The translations under genes were made by a program, and so were the position numbers. The notes under the pieces were generated by a model, which made no database searches, was not told the origin of the DNA, and saw nothing but the letters and a program-made list of their open reading frames with translations. Shown here in pieces: positions 6,518 through 14,748 of a DNA stretch of 64,000 bases (positions are counted from its first letter, which is position 1; each line of letters starts with the position of its first letter). This stretch comes from RGIG3009 sp045648765 (GTDB lineage Bacteria > Bacillota > Clostridia > Oscillospirales > Acutalibacteraceae). Location of the stretch: positions 1-64,000 of the forward strand of contig JAZROQ010000033.1 of NCBI GenBank assembly GCA_045648765.1, in the 5' to 3' direction.

Positions 6518-9265
6518 TTAGTCTTGGTTTTCACTTTTTCCGCAACATTTTTTATACTTCTTGCCGCTGCCGCAGGGGCACGGGTCGTTGCGGCCGATTT
6601 TTTCACTTTCCTTTTTGCGCACGGTGCGGGGTGCATCGGTGCCGTCCGAGGAAGTGGCCATCGGTTTGGCAACCGCTTCGTGTTGCGGCACTTCTTGTTG
6701 CCGCAGTTGTGCCGTGAGCATTAAGCGGGCAGTATCTTCGCGAATGGCGGCAATCATGCCGTCGAACATATCAAAGCCCTCTTTGCGATACAGCACCACA
6801 GGGTCGTACTGACCATACGCGCGCAAGTGAATCCCTTTGCGCAGTTCGTCCATGTTGTCAATGTGGTCCATCCAATAGCGGTCAACCGTTTTGAGCAACA
6901 CCACACGTTCGAGTTGGCGCATGATTTCTTCGCCATATTCTTTTTCCTTGGCTTCGTAAATGGCTTCGGCAAAACCGATAAGTTCTTCTGCGATATCAGC
7001 GCGTTCTTTGTCTTCTAACTCTTGCGGGGTATAGCGCAAATCGTTCGGTGTAATCAACCAACCGGTATAAAACTCGCGCAAACCATCCAAATTCCATTCG
7101 GTGTGGTCCAAATCGTTGTCGGTGTATTGATTAACCGTGGCTTCAATGGATTCGTGAATCATGCCCATAATCGAGCCGCGCACGTTTTCACCGTTAAGCA
7201 CTTTGTTGCGTTGGTCGTAAATCAGTTCGCGTTGACGGTTCATCACGTCGTCATATTGCAACACGCTGCGGCGAATACCAAAGTTACGTTCTTCCACGCG
7301 GTTTTGCGCCGTTTCAATCGCGCGGGTCAACATGCCGTTTTCAATGGGGGTGTTTTCGTCAACGCCCAGCATTTCCATCATGCTGTGCATACGTTCCCCA
7401 CCGAACAAGCGCATCAAATCGTCTTCCATCGACAAATAAAAACGTGTGGAGCCCGCATCGCCTTGACGGCCGGAACGACCGCGCAACTGGTTGTCGATAC
7501 GGCGGGATTCGTGGCGTTCGGTACCCAAAATGAACAAACCGCCCGCGGCTTTTACCGCTTCTTCTTCCTCACGGATTTCTTCGCGGTATTTTTGTTCGAG
7601 TTGTTGGAACGTCGCGCGAGCCGACAAAATTTCTTCATCGGTTGTTTCGGCAAAACCGGTGGATTGCGCAATCAGTTCGTCCGAAATGCCCATACGGCGC
7701 ATTTCGGCTTTTGCCAAAAATTCGGCGTTACCGCCAAGCTTAATATCGGTACCGCGCCCTGCCATGTTGGTGGCAATGGTCACAGCCCCCGCTTTACCCG
7801 CTTGCGCAACGATTTGCGCTTCTTTTTCGTGGTGTTTGGCGTTGAGCACTTCGTGCGGGATGCCGCGCATTTTAAGCATTTTGGATAACTTTTCGGATTT
7901 TTCAATCGAAATGGTACCCACCAGCACCGGTTGTTTGCGGGCGTAACATTCCGCAATTTGGTCGATGACCGCGTGGAATTTGCCGTCTTCGGTTTTATAA
8001 ACCACGTCGGGGTGGTCGATACGCGCCATGGGTTTGTTGGTGGGGATTTCCACCACGTCCAAACGATAAATTTGTTGGAATTCCGCTTCTTCGGTTAGCG
8101 CCGTACCCGTCATACCGGAAAGTTTTTGGTATAAGCGGAAATAGTTTTGGAACGTGATGGTTGCCAAGGTTTTGCTTTCACGTTCGACTTTGACGTTTTC
8201 TTTGGCTTCGATGGCTTGGTGCAAGCCTTCGTTATACCGACGGCCAAACATGAGTCGGCCGGTAAATTCGTCAACAATAATGACTTGTCCGTCTTTTACC
8301 ACGTAATCTACGTCGCGGTGCATAACGCCGCGTGCTTTGATGGCTTGGTTAATGTGGTGCAACAATGTAACGTGTTCGGGATCCATCAAATTTTCTACGT
8401 GGAAATATTGTTCGGCTTTTTTGACACCGCTTTGTGTCAGCGTGGCGGTGCGAGCTTTTTCGTCGACAATGTAATCGCCGTCAACGGTGTCTTGCTCGGC
8501 TTTGGTATCCATTTCTTTGGTTTTGAACAACCGTAAACCGGCGGCAAAACGGTCGGCTTGGTTGTAAAGCTCGGTGGATTTGTCGCCTTGCCCCGAAATG
8601 ATAAGCGGGGTACGCGCTTCGTCAATCAAAATAGAGTCCACTTCGTCCACAATGGCATAGTGATGCGAACGTTGTACTTTTTGTTCTTTGTCGATCACCA
8701 TGTTGTCGCGCAAATAGTCAAAGCCCAATTCATTGTTGGTACCATAGGTAATATCGGCAGCGTATGCCAAGCGGCGTTCCTCATTGGAAAGGTCGTGCAC
8801 GATAAGGCCAACGGTCAAGCCGAGATAACGGAAGACTTTTCCCATCCATTCGCTGTCGCGGCGCGCCAAGTAATCGTTAACGGTGACAATGTGAACACCC
8901 TCGCCGGTTAAGGCGTTTAAATAGGCGGGAAGCGTTGCTACCAACGTTTTACCTTCACCGGTTTTCATTTCCGCAATGCGACCTTGGTGCAAAATAATAC
9001 CGCCAAGGATTTGCACCGGGAACGGGCGCATACCCAACACGCGGTCGCTGGCTTCGCGGCAAACAGCAAACGCTTCGGGCAAAATATCGTCGGTACTTTC
9101 ACCGCTTGCCAAGCGGTCGCGCAAAATGTTTGTTTGCGCTTTTAACGTTTCTTCGTCCATGGCACGGTAAGTATCTTCCAACGCCAAAACACTGTCGCAC
9201 AGCGGGCGGATACGCTTGATTTCACGAGCGCTGTAATCCCCAAACAGGGCTTTCAAGATTCCCAA
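6518..9265 (-). CDS. secA: Preprotein translocase ATPase SecA
   Basis: 915 residues from a TTG start that gives MGILKALFGDYSAREIKR, the normal SecA N-terminus. GAGGTG sits 7 nt before this TTG. The upstream ATG codons at 9280 and 9298 would instead place the Shine-Dalgarno sequence inside the coding region. Walker A KTGEGKT is at 101-107, DEVDSILIDEART is near 210, and helicase motif GRSGRQGD is near 620. The C-terminal zinc tail contains NDPCPCGSGKKYKKCC. SecA drives Sec-dependent export; its partner SecG is encoded at 49.7 kb. Confidence 0.97.
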   Translation of the reverse strand: MGILKALFGDYSAREIKRIRPLCDSVLALEDTYRAMDEETLKAQTNILRDRLASGESTDDILPEAFAVCREASDRVLGMRPFPVQILGGIILHQGRIAEMKTGEGKTLVATLPAYLNALTGEGVHIVTVNDYLARRDSEWMGKVFRYLGLTVGLIVHDLSNEERRLAYAADITYGTNNELGFDYLRDNMVIDKEQKVQRSHHYAIVDEVDSILIDEARTPLIISGQGDKSTELYNQADRFAAGLRLFKTKEMDTKAEQDTVDGDYIVDEKARTATLTQSGVKKAEQYFHVENLMDPEHVTLLHHINQAIKARGVMHRDVDYVVKDGQVIIVDEFTGRLMFGRRYNEGLHQAIEAKENVKVERESKTLATITFQNYFRLYQKLSGMTGTALTEEAEFQQIYRLDVVEIPTNKPMARIDHPDVVYKTEDGKFHAVIDQIAECYARKQPVLVGTISIEKSEKLSKMLKMRGIPHEVLNAKHHEKEAQIVAQAGKAGAVTIATNMAGRGTDIKLGGNAEFLAKAEMRRMGISDELIAQSTGFAETTDEEILSARATFQQLEQKYREEIREEEEAVKAAGGLFILGTERHESRRIDNQLRGRSGRQGDAGSTRFYLSMEDDLMRLFGGERMHSMMEMLGVDENTPIENGMLTRAIETAQNRVEERNFGIRRSVLQYDDVMNRQRELIYDQRNKVLNGENVRGSIMGMIHESIEATVNQYTDNDLDHTEWNLDGLREFYTGWLITPNDLRYTPQELEDKERADIAEELIGFAEAIYEAKEKEYGEEIMRQLERVVLLKTVDRYWMDHIDNMDELRKGIHLRAYGQYDPVVLYRKEGFDMFDGMIAAIREDTARLMLTAQLRQQEVPQHEAVAKPMATSSDGTDAPRTVRKKESEKIGRNDPCPCGSGKKYKKCCGKSENQD

Positions 9266-9304
9266 AGCGGAACACCTCATTTTAATATAGTTATACACTT
9301 AACA

Positions 9305-9333
9305 ATAATACCACAAAAAAAGCAATGTGACAA
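9305..9333 (-). promoter_or_regulatory. secA promoter
   Basis: Minus strand TTGTCA (9328-9333), 17-bp spacer, TATTAT (9305-9310), about 40 nt before the TTG start. Confidence 0.75.
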
Positions 9334-9346
9334 GCGAAAAAGCAAG

Positions 9347-9372
9347 AAAAAAACACCCTTGCAAAAAGGGTG
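9347..9372 (-). terminator. Terminator of the XRE regulator gene
   Basis: 7-bp stem (9354-9360 with 9366-9372) followed on the minus strand by seven T. Confidence 0.8.
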
Positions 9373-9379
9373 CTTAAGA

Positions 9380-9784
9380 TTATTCTGAATCTTTTTCCAA
9401 AAAATCCGAAGTGAGAGAGAACAATTCCTTTTTTTGTTTGGGGGAAAGTTGCCGATATTGCAAAACCAAGATAAGTTCATCCTCTTTAAGGTGAGAAAGT
9501 TGTTCTGACATATCGTCAAAAGTGGGAAAAGGAGAATTATGCAAAGCGGTGGGGACCATTATTTGCTCCCGCCCCAACAAAAAGTCGGTTGTCACGCCAA
9601 ACACAGCCGCTAAGCGGACAATCTTATCCATTGGGGGAGTTGCTTTTTGGTTTTCGTAGTGCGAATAGTTGGTACGGCCAATCCCGATGGCATTGGCAAC
9701 CGCATCTTGCGTTAACCCCGCCATGCGGCGCAATTTAACCAGCCTATCGGCAAAGGTGGCTGTTAGTTGCAAATCGTTTGGCAT
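9380..9784 (-). CDS. XRE-family transcriptional regulator
   Basis: 134 residues from MPNDLQLTAT, chosen because AAAGGAGA precedes it; longer in-frame starts lack a ribosome site. The Cro/C1-type helix-turn-helix spans about residues 10-70, with LVKLRRMAGLTQDAVANAIG and TNYSHYENQKATPP as recognition and capping segments. The C-terminal half is acidic, with a QLSPKQKKELF motif typical of small stand-alone XRE proteins. A promoter (9818-9846) fires it, divergent from the tRNA-Thr gene. Target genes are unknown; it may regulate itself. Confidence 0.88.
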   Translation of the reverse strand: MPNDLQLTATFADRLVKLRRMAGLTQDAVANAIGIGRTNYSHYENQKATPPMDKIVRLAAVFGVTTDFLLGREQIMVPTALHNSPFPTFDDMSEQLSHLKEDELILVLQYRQLSPKQKKELFSLTSDFLEKDSE

Positions 9785-9817
9785 GGTGTCTTTCTCCTTT
9801 CGCAGCATTCTTCTTTT

Positions 9818-9846
9818 ATTTAACCATATTTTTTGACGTTTGGCAA
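9818..9846 (-). promoter_or_regulatory. Promoter of the XRE regulator
   Basis: Minus strand TTGCCA (9841-9846), 17-bp spacer, TTAAAT (9818-9823). Confidence 0.6.
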
Positions 9847-9875
9847 GAAAAAAACGAGAAACTCTAAAAAACAAC

Positions 9876-9904
9876 TTGACGATTACGGCTAGGTTTGTTA
9901 TAAT
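9876..9904 (+). promoter_or_regulatory. tRNA-Thr promoter
   Basis: TTGACG (9876-9881), 17-bp spacer, TATAAT (9899-9904), ending 14 bp before the tRNA. Confidence 0.85.
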
Positions 9905-9918
9905 CTATGAAGTCACAT

Positions 9919-9994
9919 GCTACCGTGGCTCAGCAGGTAGAGCAGCTCACTCGTAATGAGCAGGTCGTCCGTTCGAATCGGATCGGTAGCTCCA
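9919..9994 (+). tRNA. tRNA-Thr (anticodon CGT)
   Basis: 76 nt with an encoded CCA end. Acceptor strands GCTACCG and CGGTAGC pair fully. The D arm is GCTC-AGCAGGTA-GAGC. The anticodon stem GCTCA/TGAGC encloses loop CTCGTAA, with anticodon CGT reading ACG. The T loop TTCGAAT is canonical. It is a single gene with its own promoter and terminator. Confidence 0.96.
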
Positions 9995-10000
9995 ACAAAA

Positions 10001-10026
10001 AGCAAGTCGCTCGACTTGCTTTTTTG
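10001..10026 (+). terminator. tRNA-Thr terminator
   Basis: 8-bp stem (10001-10008 with 10013-10020), tetraloop, then a run of T beginning at 10020. Confidence 0.85.
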
Positions 10027-10072
10027 TTTTTCGGTGATATAATAAAAACAACAAAGCAAAAGGAGGGGTTGT

Positions 10073-11110
10073 ATGAAACGCGTTTGGGTTGGCATGAGCG
10101 GCGGCATTGACAGTTCGGCGGCGGCATTTATGTTGCAACAGCAAGGCTTTGACGTGGAAGGCGTTACGTTGCAGTTGTTAGATGATGTTTCTGCCGATGC
10201 CCAAGATGCCAAAAAAATGGCGCAAACATTGGGTATACCGCACCGTGTTTTGGATTACCGTGCGTGGTTTCGCGAATCGGTCATGCAAAACTTTGCCGAC
10301 GTGTATTGTCGCGGTGAGACCCCCAACCCTTGCCTGGTTTGCAACAAAACCGTCAAGTTTGGCAAAATGCTGGACGATGCGTTGGCGGCGGGGGCCGATG
10401 CGGTCGCCACGGGGCATTATGCGCAGTGTGAACAATCTCCCGACGGCCGATGGTTGCTCAAAAAAGCGGCAGACAAAACCAAAGACCAAAGCTATGTTTT
10501 GTATTCTTTGACACAGCATCAGCTATCCCACTCGTTGTTTCCGTTGGGTGGTATGACAAAAGCCGAAATACGCCGCACAGCAGAGGAACAAGGCTGGGTC
10601 ACAGCGCACAAATCCGACAGTCAAGATATTTGTTTTGTTCCAAACGGCAATTACGTTGAATTTTTGGAAAAAGATTTTGCCGTTCGGCGCCAAAACGGAC
10701 CTTTTCTTAACGCGCAAGGTGAGTGCATTGGTACGCACGCCGGCATGATCGGATATACCATCGGTCAGCGCAAAGGCTTGGGCGTGGCATTTGGTGAACC
10801 GCGATATGTTATCGCGAAAGATGCACAAAATAACACGGTGACGTTGGGTAAACACGAAGAGTTGTTTTCTTTGTCACTCATTGCCGACGATGTAAACTTT
10901 ATCACTTTTGACGAACTCAAAGCGCCGCTTCGCGTGACTGCGAAAACGCGGTATTCACAAACGGAATCACCGGCAACGGTGGAACCGTTTGGCGATTCAC
11001 GTATTCGGGTGATTTTTGATGAACCGCAACGGGCTTTAACAGCAGGACAAGCCGTGGTTTTATACCAAGGTGATTACGTTGTCGGTGGCGGAACAATACG
11101 AGCCAATTAA
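10073..11110 (+). CDS. mnmA: tRNA-uridine 2-sulfurtransferase MnmA
   Basis: 345 residues. It thiolates U34 of tRNA-Lys, -Glu and -Gln in the cytoplasm. The ATP-pyrophosphatase P-loop SGGIDSS is at 9-15. The catalytic segment reads TPNPCLVCNK, giving C87 and C90, and C187 lies in SQDICFVPNG. The CxxC...C arrangement, instead of the DxxC...C seen in E. coli MnmA, is the pattern linked to [4Fe-4S]-dependent enzymes. AAAGGAGGGG precedes the ATG. No iscS-like sulfur donor gene is adjacent. A strong terminator follows. Confidence 0.95.
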   Translation: MKRVWVGMSGGIDSSAAAFMLQQQGFDVEGVTLQLLDDVSADAQDAKKMAQTLGIPHRVLDYRAWFRESVMQNFADVYCRGETPNPCLVCNKTVKFGKMLDDALAAGADAVATGHYAQCEQSPDGRWLLKKAADKTKDQSYVLYSLTQHQLSHSLFPLGGMTKAEIRRTAEEQGWVTAHKSDSQDICFVPNGNYVEFLEKDFAVRRQNGPFLNAQGECIGTHAGMIGYTIGQRKGLGVAFGEPRYVIAKDAQNNTVTLGKHEELFSLSLIADDVNFITFDELKAPLRVTAKTRYSQTESPATVEPFGDSRIRVIFDEPQRALTAGQAVVLYQGDYVVGGGTIRAN

Positions 11111-11148
11111 AAACACGGCATTCTCCGTAAGGAGAATGCCGTGTTTTT
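11109..11148. terminator. Bidirectional terminator between mnmA and the Rnf-like operon
   Basis: 18-bp perfect stem (11109-11126 with 11131-11148), GTAA tetraloop, and T tracts on both strands. It shows that no gene follows the rnfA-like gene in its operon. Confidence 0.92.
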
Positions 11149-11151
11149 GTT

Positions 11152-11748
11152 TTAGATTAAATTGAGATTAGCTTTAAAGCCCATTAAGGCAAGTGCCAAC
11201 AAACCCAAATAAACGAGCGTGGCGGGCAACCCGCGAAAAGCGCGGGGGATATCGGGGTTGTCTAATCGTTCTACTGCTTCGGCAGTAAGTGCGGAGAGAA
11301 TAACAAACCCAACAGCCCCGCCGGCAGCAATGCCAACAGCAGGGAAAAAGGAAACCGAAACTTGATAGTTGATTAGCAGTGACACGCCGATAACCACGTT
11401 GTTAAATGCCGCCAATGGTAATATCGAGCGGAAAGGGCGATATTGCTCTGCCGAACGCGAAAGGAAAGCGGTACAACTCAAATACAAAAGTCCGGTTAGC
11501 ACCAACAAGATCAAAGGACGAACCATACGCGCAAACCATGTATCGGGTAAAAGAAACCGATCAATGGGGAAAAACAAAGCGGTGGTCAGCACAGAAAAGA
11601 GCAACAGCAACATTCCAAAACGGAACAATTGCCCGGGGCGTCGCACCAGTTTTATCATCGACGAAGCGCCAAAGCCTGTGGTAAGAACCAAATTCTGTGT
11701 GGTGGCAACAAACAAAAAGAAGAGTAACATATCGGTAAAAGATTTCAT
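11152..11748 (-). CDS. RnfA-like membrane subunit lacking both cluster cysteines
   Basis: 198 residues with about six hydrophobic helices and an overall RnfA/NqrE fold: FVATTQNLVL at the start, LPLAAFNNVVIGVSLL in the middle, and IPRAFRGLPATLVYLGLLALALMGF at the end. In Rnf and Na+-NQR, RnfA-type proteins carry two cysteines that hold an intramembrane Fe-S cluster, in GLCPF and NCAVLG. Here these positions are S29 (GFGASSM) and N117 (FNNVVIG). The only Cys is near residue 92, outside the motifs. The start ATG overlaps the rnfE-like stop by 4 bp. It is the last gene of a C-D-E-A operon. Confidence 0.82.
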   Translation of the reverse strand: MKSFTDMLLFFLFVATTQNLVLTTGFGASSMIKLVRRPGQLFRFGMLLLLFSVLTTALFFPIDRFLLPDTWFARMVRPLILLVLTGLLYLSCTAFLSRSAEQYRPFRSILPLAAFNNVVIGVSLLINYQVSVSFFPAVGIAAGGAVGFVILSALTAEAVERLDNPDIPRAFRGLPATLVYLGLLALALMGFKANLNLI

Positions 11749-12386
11749 ATGTCAAGGTCCTCCTTTTCGGGAGTGCGGCGGCGAAGAAGTTGTTGTATCC
11801 ATTGCAAAGCGGCGGCCATAAACCCAAGCAGAACAAAACCGATAAACGGATGTTCTGCTTCGGGGAACCGTGCGGCATAGCCAAGCGGGACACCCCAAAT
11901 CGTACCGTTTATTGCCATTTCTCGCAAAGCGGAAGTGACACAAATCACCAAGCCAAACCCCAGTGCCGTCCCAAGTGAATCGGCAAGTGTGGAAAGGTAA
12001 GAAACATTGGCAGAAGCAATGCTCGCAGAACGGTAGGTGAACAAGGTGTTTACTGCCATCAGCGGTAAAAACAAATACAAATGCGCATAGATGGTAGGGG
12101 ACACCCATTGACGTAAAACCAGCGCCGCCGCTAACAGCAAAACAGAGGCGATCAAGGCGTATACCAGTGGGCGCAATTTGGAAGAAACGTATTTATTCAA
12201 CCAAGAGCTTAACAAAGCGGTAGGAACTAAAACCGCCATGGTGCACAGTGAAAGAGCCACACCGTATTGCAAATGCACACCGATTGCCAAAATGGGGCAA
12301 AGGCCCAAGGCTTGCACCAAAACAACGTTTTGCGGCAAAAAAGCGTTCCACAGTACAGAGCAAAAAGATTTAACAGAGTTTTTCAT
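11745..12386 (-). CDS. RnfE-like membrane subunit with one of two cluster cysteines
   Basis: 213 residues from MKNSVKSFCSVLWNAF; GGGAGGTG precedes this ATG, so a longer upstream start is rejected. It is a polytopic protein of the RnfE/NqrD family. The first conserved motif, QALGLCPILA, keeps its cysteine (C30). The second, normally TNCxxxGRAEAFA, reads VNTLFTYRSASIA, so the cysteine is T114. SALREMAINGT near residue 150 matches the family's LREIIGNGT. It overlaps the rnfD-like gene and the rnfA-like gene by 4 bp each, which implies translational coupling. Confidence 0.85.
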   Translation of the reverse strand: MKNSVKSFCSVLWNAFLPQNVVLVQALGLCPILAIGVHLQYGVALSLCTMAVLVPTALLSSWLNKYVSSKLRPLVYALIASVLLLAAALVLRQWVSPTIYAHLYLFLPLMAVNTLFTYRSASIASANVSYLSTLADSLGTALGFGLVICVTSALREMAINGTIWGVPLGYAARFPEAEHPFIGFVLLGFMAAALQWIQQLLRRRTPEKEDLDI

Positions 12387-13366
12387 CGGCGGTGCACCTC
12401 CCAAACGTGTGAAAGATAGCGCACAGCATGCCAACAACCGCGGTCCAGTATAGCAGAAAAGGAGTTGACCAACAACACGGCAAAGAAATCGCAGCATTCA
12501 AAGCGACCGTAGCGTCGCAGCAACATGGTAAGGATGGCGGCGACAATGCCGTAAACCACACGAGCGGGTGGGTAATGCGGAGCGGTGATAGGATCGCCCA
12601 ACAAAAACACGCCGGAAAACAACAATAAACCTGTGCACAGTTCCAAAGCGATACTGGTAGAGGCAGAAATATCCGCACGGGGGAACAGCACTGCCCACAA
12701 CACACAAACCGCAACATACGGAACAAAAATAAGCGGAGAGGCAGAACGTCGCACAAACAAGTATACCGAGCAAGCGACCAACACCAAAATTCCTGCCGAA
12801 CCGATAGGACCGGGGAAATCACCGCTGATGAGTGAAAGCCAGTTGTAAGAGGTAACACCGCCGCTGCTTAGCTGTGCAGAGGGGGAAATGGCAGTGATGA
12901 CCGAGGAAGTATCTAACAAAGGAAGAACCGTGTTTTGTGCGGTGTCGGGGTAGGTAAATAATCTTGTCGGAAAACAAATGGCGCAAAAAGCCACACCGGC
13001 AGCAGCGGGGTTAAAAATATTTCGGCCAAACCCGCCAAACGGCATTTTTGCCACACCAATGGCGAATGCCGCGCCAATAGCGGGCACCCAAAACGGTGTC
13101 AAAGGTGACATCATGGCGCCAATCAACGCACCGGTTACAGCAGCCGTGCCGTCGGTGATGGTGGGGGATTTTAACCGAAACGAGCAACATATGGTTTCCA
13201 CAATCACAGCAGACAGCATACCCGCAATTACCAACAACAACGGACGCCATCCGAAATACAAGCACGAAAAGCCGGTGACTGCTGCCAAACACAGCAAAAC
13301 GCCGGCGGATTGATAAAATGGGTGGTGCACTTCTCGCAAGTGCGGTGCGACAGAGGCTTTAAGCAT
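12383..13366 (-). CDS. RnfD-like membrane subunit
   Basis: 327 residues with about nine hydrophobic segments. Well-conserved RnfD/NqrB elements are GFGRNIFNPAAAGVAF near 113-127, and FLLGDPITAPHYPPARVVYG followed by FFAVLLVNSFSAILDR near the C-terminus. The segment SSGGVTS, with T172, aligns with the S-G-A-T site where ApbE attaches FMN to RnfD. A lone ApbE gene lies at 41.3 kb in this window, so flavinylation is possible (inference). It overlaps its two neighbours by 8 and 4 bp. It is the best conserved member of the operon. Confidence 0.85.
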   Translation of the reverse strand: MLKASVAPHLREVHHPFYQSAGVLLCLAAVTGFSCLYFGWRPLLLVIAGMLSAVIVETICCSFRLKSPTITDGTAAVTGALIGAMMSPLTPFWVPAIGAAFAIGVAKMPFGGFGRNIFNPAAAGVAFCAICFPTRLFTYPDTAQNTVLPLLDTSSVITAISPSAQLSSGGVTSYNWLSLISGDFPGPIGSAGILVLVACSVYLFVRRSASPLIFVPYVAVCVLWAVLFPRADISASTSIALELCTGLLLFSGVFLLGDPITAPHYPPARVVYGIVAAILTMLLRRYGRFECCDFFAVLLVNSFSAILDRGCWHAVRYLSHVWEVHRR

Positions 13367-14648
13367 GGCTATCCTCCATATCTAAAAACACGGCACCGGA
13401 TGCCGCTTTGGATTCTTGTACCAACGTTGCCAAAGGAATACCGCTGGGACAAACAAACGAACACGCGTTACAATTATCACATTCTTCCGCGTGCAGAGAG
13501 GGTAAACGTTCGTAGTGCATATTTTGATATCGTCTGACAATTTCAAACGGCAGTAACCCCGCATGGCACACCTTGGCGCAGCGACCGCAGCCAATGCAAG
13601 TGTGTGTTGTAGGGGAAGAAATCGTTTTGGAAGAAAAGGCCAACAAGCAGGTCATACCGGGCAACACGGGAATGTCCAGAGAAGTAACGGTGGTACCGGT
13701 CATGGGTTCACCAACAATTACAAAATCGGGCGGCTCCGATACGCCGCAATGCTCCAAAACCTGTTGTATCGTTACGCCAAAAGGAACAGATACGTTTTGG
13801 GGATGTTTGACAGCATCTCCTGCTACGGTGAGCACGCAACGACTGTGTGATTCCGACAAAAACAACGCGCGATACAAAGCCAAACACGCCTGCACGCCCA
13901 GTCGACCCACGACAGCATCATAGGGCACGGTGTGTGTGCCGAATTTTTTGCCGCGGTGGACAATATCAGTTACCGGATAAAACGAATCGGTTTGATACAA
14001 AAACGGTTTTCCAATGCGAAGAGCCAAAGCACGGCGGCGAGCGCCGGAAAGGCACACGGCAATGTGATACCGTGTAACGGCAGCACAACGCGCTGCCAAG
14101 CGCAAACCCTCTAACACTTGTTCGGCGCAGTCGTGTAAAACAGCAAAAGCGGAAGAAGAAAAAGGTTCCACTTCCACAGCATCTACCACCAAAAAACCGC
14201 AACCGTTTGTTTGCCACTCCTTTAGCTTTAATGAAAGCGGCACGCCATCTAATTCGTCTACGATGCCGGCTTGTTCGGCTGCTTGTAAAATATATTCAGG
14301 TGTAAATTGCTCGCGGGCGGGGGTTGGCACTTCCGGCGTCGGATTATCCGGCAAGCAGTCGATGACGGCACACGGCAAGGTGCCGTACAGCGGGTGTGTG
14401 ATTTCTCGTTCACCGCTGACAAGACCGGTAACACTTGAACAAACTGCCGAAATCGGGTCGTTTTCCACAACCGATAAGCGGGTGCCCTTTCGCACAGTGT
14501 CATACAAATGAACAGCAGGAACCACATCGGATTCGGTGGGAAAAGAATAAGGGAGAGTGACTTGCGTTACGCCACTCAATTCAGAGGTGGGAGAAGAAAT
14601 TGCCGGCTCTTTTTGAAACAACAGCCGAACACCTGCTTTGAATGCCAC
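13359..14648 (-). CDS. RnfC-like iron-sulfur subunit, nucleotide-binding loop degenerate
   Basis: 429 residues from a GTG start preceded by AAAGGTGG. The order is an N-terminal RnfC-type barrel-like region, a central Complex1-51K-like region, an SLBB-like region (FGVTIQQVLEHCG, near 300) and two ferredoxin-type clusters: C351, C354, C357, C361 and C390, C393, C396, C400. The NADH/FMN loop of RnfC, usually GxGGAGFPTHVK, reads VDELDGVPLSLKLK (about 130-143), and the NGxECEP motif reads VDAVEVEPF. NADH oxidation by this subunit is therefore doubtful. It is the first gene of the operon; no rnfB or rnfG is present on either side. Confidence 0.82.
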   Translation of the reverse strand: MAFKAGVRLLFQKEPAISSPTSELSGVTQVTLPYSFPTESDVVPAVHLYDTVRKGTRLSVVENDPISAVCSSVTGLVSGEREITHPLYGTLPCAVIDCLPDNPTPEVPTPAREQFTPEYILQAAEQAGIVDELDGVPLSLKLKEWQTNGCGFLVVDAVEVEPFSSSAFAVLHDCAEQVLEGLRLAARCAAVTRYHIAVCLSGARRRALALRIGKPFLYQTDSFYPVTDIVHRGKKFGTHTVPYDAVVGRLGVQACLALYRALFLSESHSRCVLTVAGDAVKHPQNVSVPFGVTIQQVLEHCGVSEPPDFVIVGEPMTGTTVTSLDIPVLPGMTCLLAFSSKTISSPTTHTCIGCGRCAKVCHAGLLPFEIVRRYQNMHYERLPSLHAEECDNCNACSFVCPSGIPLATLVQESKAASGAVFLDMEDSHA

Positions 14649-14685
14649 AAAAGCACCACCTTTCTAAATATCCAAAAATAACCTC

Positions 14686-14714
14686 TTGCCAAGAACTTGT
14701 CCGCATAATATGAT
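14686..14714 (+). promoter_or_regulatory. Promoter of the MecA-like gene
   Basis: TTGCCA (14686-14691), 17-bp spacer, TATGAT (14709-14714). The Rnf-like operon must start from the opposite strand in the same 100-bp gap; TTGGCA with TATTTA is a weaker candidate there. Confidence 0.6.
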
Positions 14715-14748
14715 GATAGTAAGCCTTGTAAGAGAGGGGAGAATACCA

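Noticed and set aside
7022..7888. 288-codon open frame antisense to secA
   Set aside because: It lies wholly inside secA, lacks a ribosome site and family features, and is a codon-bias shadow.
9266..9298. Longer SecA starting at ATG 9280 or 9298
   Set aside because: The only Shine-Dalgarno sequence, GAGGTG, lies downstream of both ATG codons and points to TTG 9265, which also gives the usual SecA N-terminus.
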